From: SIG440 sp045648205 | GTDB taxonomy: Bacteria; Bacillota; Clostridia; Monoglobales; Monoglobaceae | NCBI GenBank assembly: GCA_045648205.1 | Contig: JAZRNM010000022.1 | Span: forward strand, 1-42,685 | Length of the DNA: 42,685 nucleotides | Direction: 5' to 3' | In this document: one piece after another, positions 16,130 to 25,108 of the stretch | Layout of the letters: the number at the start of each line of letters is the position of its first letter | Position numbering within the stretch: the stretch's first letter is position 1 | Program-made: the position numbers and the translations under genes | The notes under the pieces: generated by a model | What the model was told of the DNA's origin: nothing | The model's database searches: none | Seen by the model: only the letters and a program-made list of their open reading frames with translations

Positions 16130-17290
16130 TTATTCGGCAGCCAGCTTTTTGATAATTTCAACCTTGTCGGTTGCCTCCCAGGGAAGACTGATATCCGTTC
16201 TGCCAAAATGTCCGTAAGCTGCTGTCTGCTTGTAGATTGGTCTTCTTAAGTTGAGGGTACTTATTATTCCGCTTGGGGTGAGGTCAAACACCTTTCCCAC
16301 AATCTCGGAAATTTTCTCCTCACTGATTTTGCCTGTGCCAAATGTGTCAATTCTCAGTGAAACCGGCTCTGACACACCGATTGAATAAGCAAGCTGAACC
16401 TCACAAGCCTTTGCAAGACCTGCTGCAACAACATTCTTTGCAACATATCTTGCCGCATAAGCCGCTGATCTGTCAACCTTCGTGGGGTCCTTTCCGGAAA
16501 ATGCACCGCCACCGTGACGTGCATAACCGCCATAGGTGTCAACAATAATCTTTCTTCCGGTATGTCCTGAATCTCCCTGCGGTCCGCCAATAACAAATCT
16601 GCCTGTGGGGTTTATGAATATTTTTGTTTCATCATCCATAAGCTCCGCAGGGATTGTTGCACGGATAACGTATTTTTCAATGTCTGCGCGAAGCTGAGCC
16701 ATATCAACCGCATCATCGTGCTGGCTTGAAACAACCACCGCATCAATTCTTTTGACCGAACCATCTTCGTCATATTCAACAGTAACCTGAGTTTTTCCGT
16801 CAGGTCTGAGATAAGGCAAAACCTTCTCTTTTCTCACTTCGGTGAGCTTTCGTGACATTTTGTGAGCAAGGTCAATTGCCATCGGCATAAAGCTTGCAGT
16901 TTCATCACAAGCAAAACCAAACATCATACCCTGGTCACCTGCACCAAGACCTTCACCGCCGTCGTCAACTCCCTGTGCAATATCAGGCGACTGCTTGTCC
17001 AACGCACAAATAACACCGCAGGTGTCGCAGTCAAAGCCATATTTTGCTCTGTCATAGCCCACCTCACGAACAGTTTCTCTGACAATGTTTTGGATGTCAA
17101 TCTGCGCAGTTGTTGTGATTTCGCCAACAACCACCACAAGTCCCGTTGTCACAGTAACCTCGCAGGCAACTCTTGCCATGGGGTCCTCAGCATAAATCGC
17201 ATCAAGCACAGCATCTGAAATCAGGTCGGAAATTTTGTCAGGATGCCCTTCTGTAACCGACTCTGAAGTAAAGAGCTTCTTGTATTCCAT
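16130..17290 (-). CDS. metK: S-adenosylmethionine synthetase
   Basis: A 386-residue methionine adenosyltransferase. The N-terminus SESVTEGHPDKISDLISDAVLDA contains the conserved GHPDK (15-19). GAGDQGMMFGFA is the methionine/ATP-loop hexapeptide region, and GGGAFSGKDPTKVDRSAAYAAR is the P-loop-like phosphate segment. It makes SAM from methionine and ATP. Length is normal. A consensus promoter lies upstream (17373-17401). The leader of about 75 bases contains a GAGA-capped hairpin, then GGAGG. The leader is too short and lacks the conserved cores for the SAM-I and SMK riboswitches, so control is not by those. Confidence 0.97.
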   Translation of the reverse strand: MEYKKLFTSESVTEGHPDKISDLISDAVLDAIYAEDPMARVACEVTVTTGLVVVVGEITTTAQIDIQNIVRETVREVGYDRAKYGFDCDTCGVICALDKQSPDIAQGVDDGGEGLGAGDQGMMFGFACDETASFMPMAIDLAHKMSRKLTEVRKEKVLPYLRPDGKTQVTVEYDEDGSVKRIDAVVVSSQHDDAVDMAQLRADIEKYVIRATIPAELMDDETKIFINPTGRFVIGGPQGDSGHTGRKIIVDTYGGYARHGGGAFSGKDPTKVDRSAAYAARYVAKNVVAAGLAKACEVQLAYSIGVSEPVSLRIDTFGTGKISEEKISEIVGKVFDLTPSGIISTLNLRRPIYKQTAAYGHFGRTDISLPWEATDKVEIIKKLAAE

Positions 17291-17312
17291 TTTTACTTCC
17301 TCCTATATGCGT

Positions 17313-17334
17313 CGTTCTTTGTCTCCAAAGAACG
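17313..17334 (-). other. Stable leader hairpin of metK
   Basis: On the minus strand CGTTCTTTG and CAAAGAACG form a perfect 9-bp stem closed by a GAGA (GNRA) tetraloop, positioned in the metK 5' leader shortly before the ribosome binding site. It is probably a stabilising or regulatory element. Confidence 0.75.
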
Positions 17335-17372
17335 GATATATTCAAATTTTTATACATAATCACTCACCTTGC

Positions 17373-17401
17373 ATTATACTCTTTTTTTCTTTCTGTGTCA
17401 A
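17373..17401 (-). promoter_or_regulatory. Promoter of metK
   Basis: Minus-strand TTGACA (17396-17401) and TATAAT (17373-17378), spacer 17. All twelve positions match consensus. Confidence 0.88.
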
Positions 17402-17443
17402 CCACAAAAAGAACATAATTTCACCGTTTTCCCCCACAAACCC

Positions 17444-17472
17444 TTGACAATATTCACCAAAAGTCGTAAAAT
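17444..17472 (+). promoter_or_regulatory. Promoter of the ECF S-component gene
   Basis: TTGACA (17444-17449) and TAAAAT (17467-17472), spacer 17, divergent from the metK promoter. Confidence 0.8.
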
Positions 17473-17509
17473 CTTATTAACAAAATGAAATTTTTAAGGA
17501 GAATGTTCT

Positions 17510-18055
17510 ATGAGAAAAGACTTTAACACAAAAGATATGGTTATTACTGCACTTCTTATTGCTCTGGGAATTCTCATTCCTACCGCATTTTCAGGACTCC
17601 GTGTGGTTCTGCCCCCGGCATTCACCGCGACCCTGACCGCACACGTTCCCATTGTGATTGCAATGTTTATTTCACCGGTTTCTGCAGTTCTCACTGCAAT
17701 CGGCACAACACTGGGGTTTTTGATTTCAGGTGTTGACCTTGTGGTAACAGCTCGTGCAGGCTCACACATTATTTTTGCAATAGTTGGTGCTCTTATGCTC
17801 CAAAAAAATGTGAGCATTGTTCTCACAGGAATTGTTACAGCCGTTCTTCACGCCCTTTGCGAGGCACTGACAGTTTTCCTCTTCCTTTCAATGGGCTGGA
17901 CAGTTGGGGCTGAATCTTCAATTTATGAAATGGCGTTTTATGTTACAGGAATCGGAACACTTATCCACCACATAATCGACTATATAATTGCAGCGGCACT
18001 CATCAAGGCTCTTTCAAAAACCAAGGCTGTGAAAAATGTTCCAAAACTATTTTAA
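17510..18055 (+). CDS. ECF transporter S component, substrate unknown
   Basis: A 181-residue membrane protein with about six hydrophobic segments, the size and profile of the substrate-binding S subunit of energy-coupling-factor vitamin transporters. The N-terminal DMVITALLIALGILIP segment with an early amphipathic stretch is typical of S components, whose first helix contacts EcfT. It resembles the niacin-type S-component group in feel, but I see no diagnostic residues and leave the substrate open. No EcfA or EcfT gene is nearby, so it would use the shared group II ECF module encoded elsewhere. AAGGAG precedes the ATG. The downstream flavoprotein starts 42 bases after its stop and is probably in the same transcript. 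Confidence 0.75.
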   Translation: MRKDFNTKDMVITALLIALGILIPTAFSGLRVVLPPAFTATLTAHVPIVIAMFISPVSAVLTAIGTTLGFLISGVDLVVTARAGSHIIFAIVGALMLQKNVSIVLTGIVTAVLHALCEALTVFLFLSMGWTVGAESSIYEMAFYVTGIGTLIHHIIDYIIAAALIKALSKTKAVKNVPKLF

Positions 18056-18097
18056 TCAACAAAATTTTGGGTAAAATAGTATAAAGGAGATGAGGAA

Positions 18098-18709
18098 ATG
18101 AATAGCATTGATAATTCTGCTCTTTTCAAAATAAGCTATGGTCTTTACGTTGTGACATCAAAGCAAAACGACCGTCACAACGGGCTTATTGTTAACACCG
18201 TAACACAAGTCACAAACACACCCAATCGGGTTGCTGTGGCAATTGACAAATCAAATTATTCCCATGACATAATAAAAGCTGAGGGAATTATGAACGTAAA
18301 TTGTCTCTCTGTTGAAGCACCATTCTCGGTTTTCAAGCATTTCGGCTTCCAAAGTGGTCGCGATGTGGACAAATTCGCAGAGAAATCCCCTGAGGTTTCT
18401 GAAAACGGGCTTGCAATTCTTCCCGAGGTTTCGAATGCCTTTATTTCATTGAAGGTTGAAAACTATATAGACCTTGACACACACGGAATGTTTATATGCA
18501 CAGTAACAGAGGCAAAGAAAATATCCGACAAGGACACAATGACATACACCTACTATCAGCAAAATGTCAAGCCAAAGCCGGAGCCGGCAAAGAAAAAAGG
18601 TTATGTCTGCAAGGTTTGCGGATATGTCTATGAGGGAGCTTCTCTCCCGGACGACTTTGTTTGTCCCTGGTGCAAACACGGAGCAAGCGACTTTGAACCA
18701 ATGTCATAA
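18098..18709 (+). CDS. Flavin reductase-rubredoxin fusion (high molecular weight rubredoxin type)
   Basis: A 203-residue two-domain protein. Residues 1-155 form an FMN-binding split-barrel flavin-reductase-like domain (LFKISYGLYVVTSK, NGLIVNTVTQVTNTP, NVNCLSVEAP). After a Pro/Lys-rich linker (KPKPEPAKKK), residues 168-203 are a rubredoxin domain with C171, C174, C189 and C192 binding iron. This matches the high molecular weight rubredoxin described in acetogens such as Moorella, which passes electrons from NAD(P)H to flavodiiron proteins for NO or oxygen reduction. The partner flavodiiron protein is not in this window. AAGGAGATGAGG precedes the ATG. A strong terminator follows. Confidence 0.9.
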   Translation: MNSIDNSALFKISYGLYVVTSKQNDRHNGLIVNTVTQVTNTPNRVAVAIDKSNYSHDIIKAEGIMNVNCLSVEAPFSVFKHFGFQSGRDVDKFAEKSPEVSENGLAILPEVSNAFISLKVENYIDLDTHGMFICTVTEAKKISDKDTMTYTYYQQNVKPKPEPAKKKGYVCKVCGYVYEGASLPDDFVCPWCKHGASDFEPMS

Positions 18710-18714
18710 AACCA

Positions 18715-18749
18715 AACCCCCTGGCACAACTTTGGTGCAGGGGGTTTTT
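18715..18749. terminator. Strong bidirectional terminator
   Basis: CCCCCTGGCAC and GTGCAGGGGG form a GC-rich stem with one bulge, followed by TTTTT on the plus strand and TTT on the minus strand. It lies between the convergent rubredoxin fusion and glgP genes. Confidence 0.85.
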
Positions 18750-18752
18750 ATA

Positions 18753-21209
18753 TTAAAACTTTTCTAATTTCCAAATCTTTTCATTGTATTCCAAGATGGA
18801 CCTGTCGCTTGAGAAAAATCCCGCTTTTGAAACGTTTATTATCGCTTTTTTGTTCCACACATCAGGGATTTGAAAATCCTTGGCGACTTTGTGGCTTGCA
18901 TCAAGATACGCATCAAAATCCCGAAGCAAAAGATACGGATCTGCAAATCCGTGTCCAAACAAAAGTCCGTGATAAAGCTCCTGAAACAGATTTTGTTTCC
19001 CGTCATTGAAGCTACCGTCAATGAAGCTGTCCACGATTCCCTTCACAACCATATTCTGTGAATATACATCAGCACTTCCCGAGCGGCCTGACGCATAAAT
19101 GTTCAGAACTTCCTGAGCGGTAAGCCCGAAAATATAAATATTATCAAGCCCCACCCTCTGGGCGATTTCCACATTTGCGCCATCAAGAGTGCCGATTGTG
19201 AGAGCGCCGTTTAGCATCAGCTTCATATTGCCCGTGCCCGACGCTTCCTTGCTTGCAGTTGAAATCTGCTCGCTCAGGTTTGCCGCAGCAACAATTTTTT
19301 CCGCCAGAGAAACACTATAATTTTCAATGAACACCACTTTCAGAATATCCTTTGTTCTCGGGTCCGAGTTCACTACTTTGGCAACATTGTTGATGAATTT
19401 AATAATCAGCTTTGCCGTGTGATATCCCGGTGCTGCCTTTGCCCCGAAAATAAATGTTTCAGGAAGAAAGCTTGCCTGACTTGGATTTTCGCATATCATC
19501 TTATACCGATAAATAATGTGCATTGTTTTCATCAGCTGACGCTTGTATTCATGAAGACGCTTCACCTGAACATCAAAAAGCGATTGAGGGTCAACCGAAA
19601 TCCCATTGTGTTCGCTGATATACTTCGCAAGCCTTTCCTTGTTTTCCTGTTTGATTTCCCCAAACTTTTCTCTGAATGCTCTGTCATCAGCAAACTTTCC
19701 CAAGCCTTCAAGCTCTTCTGCATTTTTTATCCATCCGTCACCGATTGCATCGCAGACGAGTCCTGCCAGCTTTGGATTTGCCTTGAGTAGCCATCGTCTT
19801 GGTGTGACGCCATTAGTAACATTTTTGAACTTTTCGGGATAGATGCTGTAATAATCTCTGAACGTTTCACTTTTCAGGATTTCGGTGTGCAGCTTTGCTA
19901 CTCCATTAATGCTGTGACAAGCAGTGAGACACAAATTTGCCATGTTGACATTTCCGTTTGAAATAACTGCCATATATTCAATTTTCCCGAAATCATTTCC
20001 AAATCTCGCCGTCAGAAAATCCCGTTGTCTTCGGTCAATTTCCCTGATTATCATTGCAATTCTGGGCAGAAGTGTTTCAACCATTGACATGGGCCATCTT
20101 TCAAGCGCCTCCGTCATAATGGTGTGATTTGTGTAAGCAAAGACCTTGCCGACAATATCCCATGCCTCCTCCCATCCAAAGCCTTCCTCATCAAGCAGAA
20201 TTCGCATGAGTTCGGGAATGGCAATGGTGGGGTGGGTGTCGTTTATATGAATCTGGACATATTGAGGAAGGTCACGAAGGGAATGGCCGCGACGCTTTTG
20301 CTTTGTCAATATCCATTGGATTGTTGCTGAAACAAAGAAGTATTGTTGCTTGAGTCTCAGGAGTTTTCCCTCATAATGGTTATCCTCAGGGTACAAAATC
20401 TGAGAAACCACCTCTGCAAGCTCCTTATCCTTGACCGCCATGGCATAATCGCCACGATTGAATTCACTCATATTGATAATCTGAGGTGAACGCGCTCTCC
20501 ACAGCCTCAAAGTGTTGACAAGCTCGGAATCATAGCCCGATATCGGCATATCATATGGCACACCAATAACCGTGTTGTAGTCCACGTGCCGGAATTTCAT
20601 TCTGTCATCCTCGAAATATTCTTCAATCCGCCCATTGTAATGAATCTCCACTCTGTCCTCAGGTCTTTCAATCTCCCACACATTTCCGTCTTCCAGCCAA
20701 GGGTCGGGCATCTCTATCTGATATCCGTCAACAATTTTTTGTCTGAACAATCCATATTCATACCTGATTCCACAACCAAAAGCGGGAAGCCCGAGTGTGG
20801 AAAGAGAATCCAGAAAGCAAGCAGCAAGGCGGCCGAGACCACCGTTTCCAAGCCCCGCATCATTCTCTACTTCTTCAATCACGGATAGGTCCATTCCAAG
20901 TTCAGAAAGTGCCTCCCGATAAATGTCGGTTTGCATAATATTCATCATATTGTTGATTAATGCTCTTCCCATCAAAAACTCAAAAGACAGGTAGTATAAT
21001 TCCTTTTTGTGACTCTTTTCCAAAAGCTCTCCCGACCGCGCCCACTTCTCCATAATTTCATCACGCACCGTGAAGGCACAAGCCTTGTAAAGCTGTTCAG
21101 GTGTTGCTGTTTCAACGGTTTTACCATAATATCTGCGCAACTTTCCTGAGATGCTGCTTTTTATTTTATCCTTGATTTCCCTTGCCTCTGAATTTTTTGT
21201 GTTTGACAT
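18753..21209 (-). CDS. glgP: Glycogen phosphorylase
   Basis: An 818-residue GT35 alpha-glucan phosphorylase. The N-terminal half has YYLSFEFLMGRAL, NDAGLGNGGLGRLAACFLDS and YGLFRQ. The C-terminal half has RLHEYKRQLM and the pyridoxal-phosphate site EASGTGNMKLMLNGALTIGTLDGANVEI, whose Lys in GNMK binds the cofactor. It releases glucose-1-phosphate from glycogen by phosphorolysis. It is the last gene of the six-gene glycogen operon, 20 bases after glgA, with GGAGG before the ATG. The length is close to the usual bacterial 800-830. A bidirectional terminator directly follows. Confidence 0.97.
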   Translation of the reverse strand: MSNTKNSEAREIKDKIKSSISGKLRRYYGKTVETATPEQLYKACAFTVRDEIMEKWARSGELLEKSHKKELYYLSFEFLMGRALINNMMNIMQTDIYREALSELGMDLSVIEEVENDAGLGNGGLGRLAACFLDSLSTLGLPAFGCGIRYEYGLFRQKIVDGYQIEMPDPWLEDGNVWEIERPEDRVEIHYNGRIEEYFEDDRMKFRHVDYNTVIGVPYDMPISGYDSELVNTLRLWRARSPQIINMSEFNRGDYAMAVKDKELAEVVSQILYPEDNHYEGKLLRLKQQYFFVSATIQWILTKQKRRGHSLRDLPQYVQIHINDTHPTIAIPELMRILLDEEGFGWEEAWDIVGKVFAYTNHTIMTEALERWPMSMVETLLPRIAMIIREIDRRQRDFLTARFGNDFGKIEYMAVISNGNVNMANLCLTACHSINGVAKLHTEILKSETFRDYYSIYPEKFKNVTNGVTPRRWLLKANPKLAGLVCDAIGDGWIKNAEELEGLGKFADDRAFREKFGEIKQENKERLAKYISEHNGISVDPQSLFDVQVKRLHEYKRQLMKTMHIIYRYKMICENPSQASFLPETFIFGAKAAPGYHTAKLIIKFINNVAKVVNSDPRTKDILKVVFIENYSVSLAEKIVAAANLSEQISTASKEASGTGNMKLMLNGALTIGTLDGANVEIAQRVGLDNIYIFGLTAQEVLNIYASGRSGSADVYSQNMVVKGIVDSFIDGSFNDGKQNLFQELYHGLLFGHGFADPYLLLRDFDAYLDASHKVAKDFQIPDVWNKKAIINVSKAGFFSSDRSILEYNEKIWKLEKF

Positions 21210-21229
21210 TTATTCCTTTTCCTCCAAAT

Positions 21230-22672
21230 TTAAAATACCTGATTTGCTATCAATTTCTGATAAATTTCATCATATTTCTTTGCCGAATCCCGCCAGGAAA
21301 AATCCTCGCTTAACGCACGTTTTGAAAGCTTTTCCCAAACTTCCTTGTCTGCAAAAAAGCCAATTGCCCGTTTTATGGTATACACCATATCATGAGCATT
21401 GGGGGCATAGAAGCTGAATCCGTTTCCCTCACCGGTAAACTCATTGTATGACTCTATGGTGTCCCGGAGTCCGCCTGTTTCACGGACAATGGGAATTGCC
21501 CCATATCTGAGAGCAATAAGCTGACCAAGTCCGCAAGGTTCAAACAGCGACGGCATCAGGAACAAATCTGCTGCCGCATAAATCCTATGTGCCAAGTCGC
21601 TATTGAACGTGATATTTGCCGACATCTTCTGAGGGCTACAATATGCATAATGGCGGAACATATTTTCATACTTCTCATCCCCCGTACCAAGAACAACAAA
21701 TTGCAAATCCAGATTCAACAGTTCCTCCATAGCCTCGCCTATGATGTCAAGACCTTTCTGATCAACAAGTCTTGAAACAAGACCGACCATTACTTTTTCT
21801 CCGTCAACGGGAAGTCCCAATTGTTTTTGCAAAGTCATTTTATTCTTCATTTTTCCCGAAAGAACGTTTCTTTTCCCATAATTAAATTCAATATATTTAT
21901 CGGTTTTGGGGTTATATTCATCATAATCAATCCCGTTCAGAATGCCAAACAGAGAATTACCTCTGGCCGAGAGCAAGCCGTCAAGACCTTCTCCACCAAT
22001 AGGTGTTTTGATTTCCTCTGCATAGGTGGGGCTGACAGTTGTCACCAGATTTGAATAAACAATCCCCGCCTTCAAAAGATTTGCCGAGCCGTGAAATTCC
22101 AGCTTGTCATCGGTGAAATACCAATCCTCAAGTGAAAAAAACTCCTTGACAGACTCAATTGAATAAATCCCCTGATACTTCAGGTTGTGTATGGTGAATA
22201 TTGTTTTCATATTCTGATAAAATTCATTTCGTTTATAGTATGCCTCCAGTATCACCGGAATCATACCTGTTTGCCAATCATTGCAGTGTATAATATCGGG
22301 CCTGAACCCAAGCTTTGGCAAAACCTCAAGAGCTGCCTTGTCAAAGAACGCAAAACGTTCAAGGTCGTTCCATTTGTAAATGCAGTTTTCCCCAAAATAA
22401 TATTCATTGTCAATGAAATAATAAGTTACACCCTGCTTTTTTATGGAAAACACTCCGCAATATTTATTCCGCCACCCCACAGGAATATAATCGTACAATT
22501 CAAATTCCATCTCTGATTTGAATTTTTCGTCAATAAGCCCATACTTTGGCAGCATAACCCTCACATCGTGCCCGAATTCCGCAAGTTTATGGGGAAGTGA
22601 GCCAAGCACATCGCCCAAACCGCCAACCTTTGCAAAAGGCGCGACCTCTGAACCAAGCATAAGTATATTCAT
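21230..22672 (-). CDS. glgA: Glycogen synthase (ADP-glucose)
   Basis: A 480-residue GT5 starch/glycogen synthase. The N-terminal KVGGLGDV (15-22) is the ADP-glucose-binding motif. The C-terminal Rossmann half has VGLVSRLVDQKGLD, FLMPSLFEPCGLGQLIALRYGAIPIVRETGGL, the retaining-glycosyltransferase E-x7-E region. It extends alpha-1,4-glucan chains using ADP-glucose made by GlgC/GlgD, whose genes lie immediately upstream (11-base gap from glgD). A GGAGG site lies before the ATG. Normal length and intact motifs. Confidence 0.97.
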   Translation of the reverse strand: MNILMLGSEVAPFAKVGGLGDVLGSLPHKLAEFGHDVRVMLPKYGLIDEKFKSEMEFELYDYIPVGWRNKYCGVFSIKKQGVTYYFIDNEYYFGENCIYKWNDLERFAFFDKAALEVLPKLGFRPDIIHCNDWQTGMIPVILEAYYKRNEFYQNMKTIFTIHNLKYQGIYSIESVKEFFSLEDWYFTDDKLEFHGSANLLKAGIVYSNLVTTVSPTYAEEIKTPIGGEGLDGLLSARGNSLFGILNGIDYDEYNPKTDKYIEFNYGKRNVLSGKMKNKMTLQKQLGLPVDGEKVMVGLVSRLVDQKGLDIIGEAMEELLNLDLQFVVLGTGDEKYENMFRHYAYCSPQKMSANITFNSDLAHRIYAAADLFLMPSLFEPCGLGQLIALRYGAIPIVRETGGLRDTIESYNEFTGEGNGFSFYAPNAHDMVYTIKRAIGFFADKEVWEKLSKRALSEDFSWRDSAKKYDEIYQKLIANQVF

Positions 22673-22683
22673 TTCTTTTCCTC

Positions 22684-23817
22684 CTAAACAACCGTTCTTT
22701 TCGCAATCACCAGGGGATATGTGCTTTGTCCTACAAGCCTTTTACCATTGCAAAGAATAACCTCTTTGTCAAAAATGGCATTCTCCACCCGACAATTGTT
22801 CATAATCTGTGATTTTTGCATTATCACGGAATCCTTCACCACAGAGCCTTTGCCGATTTTCACGCCTCTGAATATCACGCAGTTTTCCACATCTCCATAG
22901 ATTTCGCAGCCATCAGCCACAAAGGAATTTTTCACCTCTGCATCCTTGCCGTACTTTGTGGGGACACTGTCTTTCACCTTTGTGTAAATACTCGTTCCGT
23001 CGCCTCTGCCGAAAAGTTCTGCTCTCACCCCGGGTTCCAGCATCTCCAGATTGAAATTGAAAAACGCCTTTATGTTGTCAATTTTCCGCTTGTATCCATC
23101 GAATTTATATCCGAAAATCCGATGTTTTTTTACATTAGCAAGCAAAATATTCTTAGGCACCGAATGTTCATCATGGGCAATGCAATCTTCTATCATTTCA
23201 ATAAGCAGACTCTTTTTAATATATATTATATTCATATACGAAAAATCCGTCTTCTGCCGGCGGGGATAAATCTGAACATCCCAAACCCGATTGTCCCTGT
23301 CAATCTCCAGAATAATATTCTTCCCAAGCTCCTTTGGAGTGAGCCCAGGTGCTTCGGTGTAAACCACCGTAATGTCCGCCTCTTTTTCAAAGTGAAACTC
23401 CATAACTTTTTCAAAATCAATGTTGCATATGGTGTTGCAGTTTGTCAGCAAAACATATTCCTGCTTGCTTCTTTCAAGGAACCGCATAGCCCCGTTGAGA
23501 TAATCAATCTCACCCACAACCCGACTGCCCGAATCACCGCTTTCTGTGAACGGAATGACAAACAATCCGCTGTCCTTTCTTGACATATCCCAAGGTCTCC
23601 CGCTTCCCACGTGGTCGCAAAGTGACCGATTTTTGACGCCTGACATAATCCCCACATTTGATATTCCCGAATTTATCATATTGGAAAGCACAAAATCAAT
23701 AACCCTGTATCGCCCGCCAACAGGCACAGCAGCCAGAGACCTGATTCTCATCAGCTCGCCCAAATCGACTTCTGCATTTTCAGAAAAAACCAATCCCAAT
23801 GTATTATTATTTTCCAT
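22684..23817 (-). CDS. glgD: GlgD, regulatory subunit of ADP-glucose pyrophosphorylase
   Basis: A 377-residue homologue of GlgC with the nucleotidyltransferase fold followed by a left-handed beta-helix (GCEIYGDVENCVIFRGVKIGKGSVVKDSVIM). It lacks the GGxGxRL nucleotide-binding loop at the N-terminus, where it reads NTLGLVFSENAEVDLGELM, and it has the GlgD-typical RSLAAVPVGGRYRVIDFVLSNM. In Bacillota GlgD is the poorly catalytic partner that forms heterotetramers with GlgC and modulates it. It is encoded 11 bases after glgC and 11 before glgA. Presence of glgD supports a Bacillota origin. Confidence 0.95.
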   Translation of the reverse strand: MENNNTLGLVFSENAEVDLGELMRIRSLAAVPVGGRYRVIDFVLSNMINSGISNVGIMSGVKNRSLCDHVGSGRPWDMSRKDSGLFVIPFTESGDSGSRVVGEIDYLNGAMRFLERSKQEYVLLTNCNTICNIDFEKVMEFHFEKEADITVVYTEAPGLTPKELGKNIILEIDRDNRVWDVQIYPRRQKTDFSYMNIIYIKKSLLIEMIEDCIAHDEHSVPKNILLANVKKHRIFGYKFDGYKRKIDNIKAFFNFNLEMLEPGVRAELFGRGDGTSIYTKVKDSVPTKYGKDAEVKNSFVADGCEIYGDVENCVIFRGVKIGKGSVVKDSVIMQKSQIMNNCRVENAIFDKEVILCNGKRLVGQSTYPLVIAKRTVV

Positions 23818-23828
23818 CTTTTCTCCTT

Positions 23829-25106
23829 TCAGGCTGTCGCCGTTTCCTTTGATATTTTTGTTTGCTTCTTCCGGGTCTCAACCTTATTTTTTATATTTCT
23901 CGTCACCATGGAACAGCTTGCCACGCAAATGCCTTTATCCACAAACACATCAGGTCCAATCACAGATATGTCATCCGAACAGATTTTTGTGTTGTAGAAA
24001 TCCGAATTTGCATCTTCTTTTTTGCTGCCGATTCGGGCCCCCTCCGATATATACGCATTTGTGCCGATTATTGCTTTTTCCACAACTGCGTCCTTGCCTA
24101 TATGTGCACAGGGGAACACCACTGAATCCTTGACAACTGCACCCTCTTCAATGGTGGCGCCTTGAAATATCACCGAGTTTTCCACATCACCATAAATTTC
24201 ACAACCCTCTGTTATATAGCAATTTTTCACTCTTGACCCTGGTGCAATATAGTGAGGCGGCTTTGCGGGATTTCGGCTGAAAATTTTCCACCCTGCATCA
24301 TCAATCTCATATCCCGGACTATCTGAAAGCAAATTCATATTCGCCTCCCAAAGGCTCTGAACCGTGCCAACATCCTTCCAATACCCGTCAAATTTATATG
24401 CCAAAAGTTTGTTCTTGTCGCCCAGCATACGGGGAATAATGTTTTTCCCAAAATCATTATCCGATTTCTCATCATTTTCGTCGGCAATCAGATATTTTTT
24501 CAAAATGTCCCAGGTAAAAACATAAACACCCATAGATGCCAGATTGTTTTTCGGCTTTTTGGGCTTTTCTTCAAACTCCACAATATTCATTTTTTCATCA
24601 GTGTTCATTATTCCAAACCTTGATGCTTCCTCCCAGGGAACTTCAATAACCGCAATGGTTGCAGCAGCTTCCGATTCTTTATGGGCCTTGACCATAAGGG
24701 AATAGTCCATCTTGTAAATATGGTCTCCCGACAGAACAACAACATATTCGGGAGAAAAGCCGCTTATGAAGCCAATGTTCTGATAGATGGCATTTGCCGT
24801 ACCCTTATACCACTCACCCTTTTCTGCGGAAACATAAGGTGGCAGCACATACACTCCTCCCGAATTTCTGTCCAGGTCCCAGGGTTTTCCGTTTCCTATA
24901 TAAGTATTCAATTCCAATGGCTGATACTGGGTAAGAACTCCAACTGTTGTTATTCCCGAATGGGCACAATTGCTCAAAGGGAAATCAATTATCTTATATT
25001 TCCCACCAAATGGTACTGCCGGCTTTGCAATATTCTTTGTCAGAATTCCAAGTCGGCTTCCCTGACCGCCCGCAAGAATCATAGCCACACATTCTTTTGC
25101 TTTCAT
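23829..25106 (-). CDS. glgC: Glucose-1-phosphate adenylyltransferase (ADP-glucose pyrophosphorylase)
   Basis: A 425-residue catalytic subunit. AGGQGSRLGILTKNIAKPAVPFGGKYKIIDFPLSNC (starting near residue 12) holds the nucleotide loop and substrate-binding residues, and the C-terminus is a beta-helix of hexapeptide repeats. It makes ADP-glucose from glucose-1-phosphate and ATP, the committed step of glycogen synthesis. Two in-frame ATGs are possible: 25112 overlaps the glgB stop as ATGA but is only two bases from the AGGAGG; 25106 has 8-base spacing and is preferred. Either way translation is coupled to glgB. Confidence 0.96.
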   Translation of the reverse strand: MKAKECVAMILAGGQGSRLGILTKNIAKPAVPFGGKYKIIDFPLSNCAHSGITTVGVLTQYQPLELNTYIGNGKPWDLDRNSGGVYVLPPYVSAEKGEWYKGTANAIYQNIGFISGFSPEYVVVLSGDHIYKMDYSLMVKAHKESEAAATIAVIEVPWEEASRFGIMNTDEKMNIVEFEEKPKKPKNNLASMGVYVFTWDILKKYLIADENDEKSDNDFGKNIIPRMLGDKNKLLAYKFDGYWKDVGTVQSLWEANMNLLSDSPGYEIDDAGWKIFSRNPAKPPHYIAPGSRVKNCYITEGCEIYGDVENSVIFQGATIEEGAVVKDSVVFPCAHIGKDAVVEKAIIGTNAYISEGARIGSKKEDANSDFYNTKICSDDISVIGPDVFVDKGICVASCSMVTRNIKNKVETRKKQTKISKETATA

Positions 25107-25108
25107 AA

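Noticed and set aside
17291..17401. S-box or SMK SAM riboswitch before metK
   Set aside because: The leader of about 75 bases is too short and contains only one simple hairpin, without the conserved cores of either class.
22816..23583. 255-codon frame on the plus strand opposite glgD
   Set aside because: Antisense shadow of glgD; no ribosome site, and rich in Cys, His and Ile as expected for reverse frames.
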